Shown here one piece after another: positions 17,773 to 22,154 of a DNA stretch of 22,154 nucleotides. This DNA comes from UBA1402 sp964488495 (GTDB lineage: Bacteria; Bacteroidota; Bacteroidia; Bacteroidales; UBA1402). The stretch covers positions 1 to 22,154 of the forward strand of contig CAZAUQ010000040.1 in the NCBI GenBank assembly GCA_964488495.1, read 5' to 3'. Position numbers and translations under genes: made by a program. Each line of letters begins with the position of its first letter. The stretch's first letter is position 1. The notes under the pieces are model-generated. The model saw only the letters and a program-made list of their open reading frames with translations, ran no database searches and had not been told where the DNA came from.

Positions 17773-17872
17773 NNNNNNNNNNNNNNNNNNNNNNNNNNNN
17801 NNNNNNNNNNNNNNNNNNNNNNNNNNNNNNNNNNNNNNNNNNNNNNNNNNNNNNNNNNNNNNNNNNNNNNNN
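17773..17872. other. Assembly gap, 100 N
   Basis: Exactly 100 undetermined bases. They must hide the last residues of the T9SS-tailed protein gene, the intergenic junction, and the start of the GH78 gene (its signal peptide and first domain), which together need far more than 100 bases. Confidence 0.97.
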
Positions 17873-19930
17873 ATTTTAGAATTCATCTTGACTAAATAAA
17901 GAGTATTGGGCAACAAACCTTCCACCATATTCAGACCTTCATTTAGTTTGCGGGTTTTTATTTTTTGACCAAGCAAGTCATAAATTTCGACCAATGAAGA
18001 CTCTTCTGCATTAATATATAAAAGGCCGTCACGGGTATAAATGTTGGCATTACCGGCAGGTATGCGATTGCTTTTTATACCGTCGGGATTATTAAATGCT
18101 TCCTGCGACAACAAATACTCGACAGCATTCAACAACAGTTGATATCCTGTCTGGCTAATAGCGTTATAATTCTTTGATTTAAGTCCGACAAACAAGTACT
18201 TGGCTTCCGGAACGGCATTTATTTCATGAATGGCCGTGGCTTCGGGAGTCCCCACTTGTGTGGCCACAAACGAAGACTTTTGTCCTGTATAGCCCGAAGT
18301 TACAAAACCCTGAACTCCTATGTAGGAATAAACGGTATCGATGTCAAGTGAGAAAGTGTCTTTACCTCCTTCGACAAACCAAACTGTATCGGTTGTGATG
18401 GTGGTTATAGGCAATAAAGAATCAAACAGCCCGACACATTCTTCTACAGGTTCAATACCCGTGAAAAGAGGATGGTTTGCGTATCCACTGTTTATTCGTA
18501 CTTTGGTTTCGGTTTGCTCCGAAATAACGCCATCGCTGGGTGAAGCCCAATTCCATGCATTTTCTCCGTAAGCATTGGACTTCAGATTCAACACAGCTTT
18601 GTTCCCTATCAGGTATTTCAACGAGTTGTTCATTTTTTCACTGTCTGAACAAGCATCGCTGTACACTACGACATCGTAGTTTTTGTATATTTCATTAACG
18701 GTAACACTGTCGGCAATGATGCTGTCCTGAGCCCAAACCAAGCTGTCGATACTATAAGAGGGTTTTACAATCGAAACCTGATAGTCTTTGAGTGCATTAG
18801 AAATTTTATCGGCTTTTCCCGATGAAGTCACATAGGCAAGCTTTTCTGCCACATCCCCTGTAAAGCTTATGTTTCCAAGTACAAATTCTCCGTTTTCCCC
18901 ATATTCTCCGTTGTTAAGCAGCAATCTGATAACTACGTCCTGTTGGTTATTGATCTCCGGAAAGGGCAGACTGACTTGACTTAAACCGTCAAATTGATCG
19001 GTAGTGGCAAATTTTCCGGCCAACTGGTAGGTTTTTTTATCGGTTGAATACACTACAACGCAACTATCGGCAGCATCTCTTATATTAAAAGAGAAATCCA
19101 TTTGAATATTGTTATATCCTTTGGTTGATAAATCTATCTGATAATACTTGCTGTAAGTGGCAGGATTCAGGAAATCGGCTGTATCGTTTATGCCGGCAGA
19201 AGAAAATTTAATGTTTTGTGTTTCTCCACATTCTTTGCCTAATTGCATGTATTCTACAGCTGAGGGCACAGACAAAACGCCCCTTACAACACCTGTTTCC
19301 GAAGCATATTTTTTGAATTCGCCCTCCCAGGTTCCATCGGAAGGAGCCATTTCGTCGGCATTGGGAGTACCTGTGCTTAAATTAGGTTTATACAGAAAAT
19401 CCCAGCCGGCAATTGTTCCTTCAAAAGGAGGAATAACAGCAGGTTCTATTTTACCGAAGATTTTTATACGGTTGATGGTGTTTTTACCGTATTTACCGTA
19501 TCTTTCTCCTTTTTCGTATTCGAAGTTATTATAGACTGTCCCATAATCAGAACCTCCGCCAACTTCGTCCGAANNNNNNNNNNNNNNNNNNNNNNNNNNN
19601 NNNNNNNNNNNNNNNNNNNNNNNNNNNNNNNNNNNNNNNNNNNNNNNNNNNNNNNNNNNNNNNNNNNNNNNNNTGGGTCATATCCGATGTCCCCCACATT
19701 TCAAAAAAAGCGTCCACTTTTCTTGTCATATTTTTGCCGGTGTTTCCCCAGACCACTTTTTCTGTTTTATCCATCCAGTCAGGAAACTCAAAAATATTGG
19801 TCGAGTCGGCCAATATTCCTGTATCATACCAAAGATAATCATCGGGGACAGTAATGATGGCCTTGGCTATTGGAGCCATCAAAAACACCGACATACAAAC
19901 TAAAACGCAAGTAAAAATTCTTTTTCTCAT
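17873..19930 (-). CDS. Secreted protein with T9SS-type C-terminal sorting tail, unknown function (internal gap)
   Basis: It starts at the ATG at 19930-19928 with a Sec signal peptide (MRKRIFTCVL to IAKA, about 24 residues), 43 nt after the FAS1 lipoprotein gene. The first 85 codons run into the gap at 19574-19673; beyond it an open frame continues for about 566 codons to the gap at 17872. I treat both parts as one gene because no stop or start is needed between them, but two genes are possible. Downstream of the gap are a jelly-roll-like segment (YSKYYQIDLSTKGYNNIQMD, YSTDKKTYQLAG), then a Rossmann-like region with YKNYDVVVYSDACSD, YANHPLFTGIEPV and YQLLLNAVEYLL, reminiscent of ThuA/glutamine-amidotransferase-like folds. 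The tail VEIYDLLGQKIKTRKLNEG, ending LYLVKM, is a type A T9SS sorting signal, so the protein is probably exported to the surface or medium. No catalytic motif is recognised. Confidence 0.72.
19574..19673. other. Assembly gap, 100 N
   Basis: Exactly 100 undetermined bases inside the T9SS-tailed gene. The reading frames on the two sides differ by one if the gap is taken literally, so the real length is not 100 or two genes are involved. Confidence 0.97.
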
Positions 19931-19973
19931 AATAATACAATTTAGGGTAATTTAAAATATAAGGTGGTATTAA

Positions 19974-21851
19974 TTAATCTACATCTTCTCCCTCCTCACT
20001 ATCGTAGACACTTTTGGGACATAATTCAAAATAATCAAACATAAAGCCCAGATTGTCGTTGTTGAGCACCGATCTGGCTCTGAAATAATGAGATTCATCT
20101 TCTGTTAAATATTTTGTAGTCACAATACGCCTCAAAGCGGCAGCTCTATATCTGAGAATATCTCCCGAAGGCCATATTCTGGTGCTGTTGGGGCCTTTCA
20201 TATAGCCCCTGTTTCTCATCATTTTGTCGTTTTCGTAGCCATAGGGATCACTGGGATTGGTACCGGGTCGCTCCCAGCCGATTTTGGGTACATTTTCACC
20301 ATACAGGCTCAAGTCAAGAGGAATTCCGCAAGGCTCTCCATCTACATAAAATTGCGCAATACCTCTGGTATTTTTGCCAAAATAGCCGAAACGAACTTCA
20401 TACATACCTTCCGGGACCGGAGGCAATTTTATAGTCACATCGTATGCGCCCTCTATTATGAATTCATCGCCCTGATAGCAGGTATTTCCCGAAGTAGGAT
20501 CCTGATAAAATATTCTTGACTCTTCGGACACTTTTAACCAATCAAAGTATTCATCATTAAACACATATACTTTTTTGCTCTGCCTTAAACCGTTGTTCAT
20601 CATTTCGGGAAGCATACTGCTCGCATCTACTCTGATTCTTTCGTTCAGGACTTTTTCTCTCACTTCTGTGCCGTACACCAGAATATCGTCTATGTAATGA
20701 TAAATGCCGTTTATTGCATTTTGATCGATTTCTTTATTGGGAATCTGCAAAACCTTAATCCCTTGTATATTGTTTTTCTTGCTGCGATTCAAACGAATAC
20801 CGTCGTCGCTGTCCGAAGTTTTTATTATGGTAAAAGGGCAGAGAGTTTCGTAGTAGTCGTAATAATCAAAACCTTCCATGGTGCCATAGGTATAATAAAA
20901 GGTATTGTAATAGATGGTTCTGTTGATTAAGTGATAGGCCACAAAGCGATTCAGAGGATTCTTTCTGTGTGTATAAAGGGTATCGTACAAGTCTTTATCT
21001 TGTGGATAGGCTTTATCGTAAACCGATTTTGCGTAAGCAATCAGATCTTCTATCGTATTTATACCATGTGAACTGTAGAGTTCATCTGTCTCTACCAACG
21101 CGGTGAAACCGTATTTCTTTTTGTCGGGAGGAAGCCTGACGGAACTAATAATGGATCCCGATGTGGCTTTGGGAATAAAAGCTAATTGATTCCAGTCGTA
21201 ATCTACATATAACCTCATCGAATCTGCCAATCCGGTCATAAAAAGAGCTTCATTAAACAAACTTATCTCAGGATTCTCGGTCATTAAATCCGGCAACAAA
21301 GAATTTGAAGGACTCAATACCCTGCTAATGGTTTGTACTACTCCGTTTACGACTTCCTGATCTTTAATAATTATCGGACTTACTTTATTTACCATTATGG
21401 CCAACGCAGAATCTCTTGCTTCGAAAGAAACGGTCAAATAACGATCGTTCATATTGGGAACAGGAATGGCTCCTTCGTCCAGATCGGTAGTGAGATAAGC
21501 TTGAAGTATAATATGTCCGTAAGCTATTTCCCTTATTTCCTCCTGCGACAAGGAGTCAACACTGCTGACCCCTTTTTCTGTAAGATAGTTATTCACTGCT
21601 TCGTTAGTGGGCACAAAACAGGTATAGGAACCTCTGGTTGCCAACAAGCTAAACATTTTGGACTTTTTCATTATATTGGTAAAGTCGCTGTAGAGCTCAG
21701 GCCTGTTTTCCATATAATCAGCAATGGTTTCGCCGGTAAAGGTGTACAGGTTCTCATCGTCCAATTTCTCCAGACAACCGCTCAGAATTGAACTAAGCAC
21801 CACAATCAATACCAAATAACTCTTTCTCCTGTTATAATTGAATACAGTCAT
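19974..21851 (-). CDS. FAS1 lipoprotein with C-terminal beta domain (third FAS1 gene)
   Basis: A 625-residue lipoprotein and first gene of the minus operon. The signal peptide ends in ILSGC (lipidated Cys at residue 26); the following LEKLDDEN is acidic, as in Bacteroidetes surface-export signals. Two FAS1-like segments are seen: about 37-184 (YTCFVPTNEAVNNYL at 76, H2-like VVNGVVQTISRVL at 167) and 190-398 (LAFIPKATSG as a weak H1, then NGIYHYIDDILVYG at 381 as a good H2). Residues 400-615 form another module, with DVTIKLPPVPEGMYEVRFGY and FYVDGEPCGIPLDL, which looks like a beta-sandwich of carbohydrate-binding type; the family is not certain. It resembles the second FAS1 protein in architecture. 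It is preceded by the same promoter block as the plus operon, which ties the rhamnosidase operon to the SusCD operon. The start is the ATG at 21851-21849; the upstream region is AT-rich without a strong Shine-Dalgarno. Confidence 0.88.
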   Translation of the reverse strand: MTVFNYNRRKSYLVLIVVLSSILSGCLEKLDDENLYTFTGETIADYMENRPELYSDFTNIMKKSKMFSLLATRGSYTCFVPTNEAVNNYLTEKGVSSVDSLSQEEIREIAYGHIILQAYLTTDLDEGAIPVPNMNDRYLTVSFEARDSALAIMVNKVSPIIIKDQEVVNGVVQTISRVLSPSNSLLPDLMTENPEISLFNEALFMTGLADSMRLYVDYDWNQLAFIPKATSGSIISSVRLPPDKKKYGFTALVETDELYSSHGINTIEDLIAYAKSVYDKAYPQDKDLYDTLYTHRKNPLNRFVAYHLINRTIYYNTFYYTYGTMEGFDYYDYYETLCPFTIIKTSDSDDGIRLNRSKKNNIQGIKVLQIPNKEIDQNAINGIYHYIDDILVYGTEVREKVLNERIRVDASSMLPEMMNNGLRQSKKVYVFNDEYFDWLKVSEESRIFYQDPTSGNTCYQGDEFIIEGAYDVTIKLPPVPEGMYEVRFGYFGKNTRGIAQFYVDGEPCGIPLDLSLYGENVPKIGWERPGTNPSDPYGYENDKMMRNRGYMKGPNSTRIWPSGDILRYRAAALRRIVTTKYLTEDESHYFRARSVLNNDNLGFMFDYFELCPKSVYDSEEGEDVD

Positions 21852-22137
21852 ATTTATATTGGGATTTGCATAAAATTTTACAAGGACAAAAGAATTGGTA
21901 TTAAACCGCTTGTGCTTATAAATTTTGTCTTATAATTTATAATAATTGACTTTAGTGCTTTCCGCTCAAAAAAACCGGATTAATCCAATAAATCCTTAAA
22001 AAAGCCTTCCATATCAAAAAGTCGCAATCTTTTATCAATTTTTACCAATGGAAAATCATAAAAAACCACTAATATTGCCCACATTTGTACCTAACTCTTA
22101 ATTTATCAACTCGTTTAACTATTTAATTCTATTTTCT
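21852..22137. other. Divergent intergenic region between the minus operon and the gene at 22138
   Basis: 286 nt, AT-rich. The left part holds the shared promoter block of the minus operon. In the rest I see a 10-nt palindrome GGATTAATCC at 21977-21986 and, for the plus strand, CACATTTG at 22080-22087, one base off the TAnnTTTG -7 consensus, with no clear -33 box. No RNA gene or small reading frame is supported. Confidence 0.5.
21879..21954 (-). promoter_or_regulatory. Promoter/operator block of the minus operon, shared with 443-518
   Basis: Read on the minus strand, 21954-21915 equals 443-482 in 38 of 40 bases, and 21895-21879 equals 502-518 in 15 of 17, with the same 19-nt spacer length between them. 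TTATAA motifs lie at 21937-21942, 21930-21935 and 21916-21921, repeating the 7 and 14 nt spacing. The block ends 27 nt before the ATG of the third FAS1 gene. The spacer sequence itself is not conserved, as expected for two bound elements and not for a recently copied segment. Confidence 0.7.
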
Positions 22138-22154
22138 ATGAAAAAAATCCTGAC
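22138..22154 (+). CDS. Start of an unidentified plus-strand gene (runs off the window)
   Basis: An ATG at 22138 followed by AAA AAA ATC CTG (MKKIL) has the look of a signal-peptide start and lies at a suitable distance from a candidate -7 element at 22080-22087. Only five codons are visible, so neither the product nor the reality of the gene can be confirmed. Confidence 0.4.

Noticed and set aside
19547..19573. Continuation of the secreted protein through the gap to a stop at 19547
   Set aside because: It depends on the arbitrary 100-N length; the other frame is open for more than 560 codons past the gap.

Overview
The window looks like a carbohydrate-related locus from a member of the Bacteroidetes, probably order Bacteroidales. 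The evidence is two complete SusC/SusD pairs, several lipoboxed fasciclin-type (FAS1) lipoproteins, AT-rich ribosome-binding regions without strong Shine-Dalgarno sequences, one exact Bacteroides-type -7 element (TAnnTTTG), and a protein ending in a type IX secretion (T9SS) sorting-tail motif. It is a scaffold: three runs of exactly 100 N (16325-16424, 17773-17872, 19574-19673) are placeholder gaps, and two of them break genes.

Layout. Positions 1-209 (minus) hold the start of an unidentified lipoprotein gene with its own leader. Positions 210-541 are a divergent regulatory region. From 542 to 14491 (plus) runs one likely operon made of the same three-gene module twice: FAS1 lipoprotein, SusC, SusD, then FAS1 lipoprotein, SusC, SusD. 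Junctions inside it are 11-14 nt, except for a 112-nt junction after the first FAS1 gene that contains a perfect 31-bp direct repeat. Positions 14497-21851 (minus) hold a second likely operon, read from the right: a third FAS1 lipoprotein, a secreted T9SS-tailed protein of unknown function, a GH78 alpha-L-rhamnosidase and an MFS sugar-porter-type permease. It converges on the plus operon with only 5 nt between stop codons. Positions 21852-22137 are a divergent intergenic region, and a plus-strand gene begins at 22138.

The most notable signal is outside the genes. The sequences upstream of the two operons' first genes, about 21 kb apart and in opposite orientation, share a block of 40 nt (38 identical) and then, after a 19-nt unconserved spacer of identical length, a second block of 17 nt (15 identical). 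In both, the block ends 23-27 nt before the start codon. This implies that both operons, each led by a FAS1 lipoprotein, answer to the same regulator. The inferred picture is a surface glycan-acquisition regulon: FAS1 lipoproteins and SusC/D complexes capture and import an oligosaccharide, while the rhamnosidase and permease handle rhamnose-containing material. The substrate is inferred from one enzyme only. No regulator gene is visible in the window.
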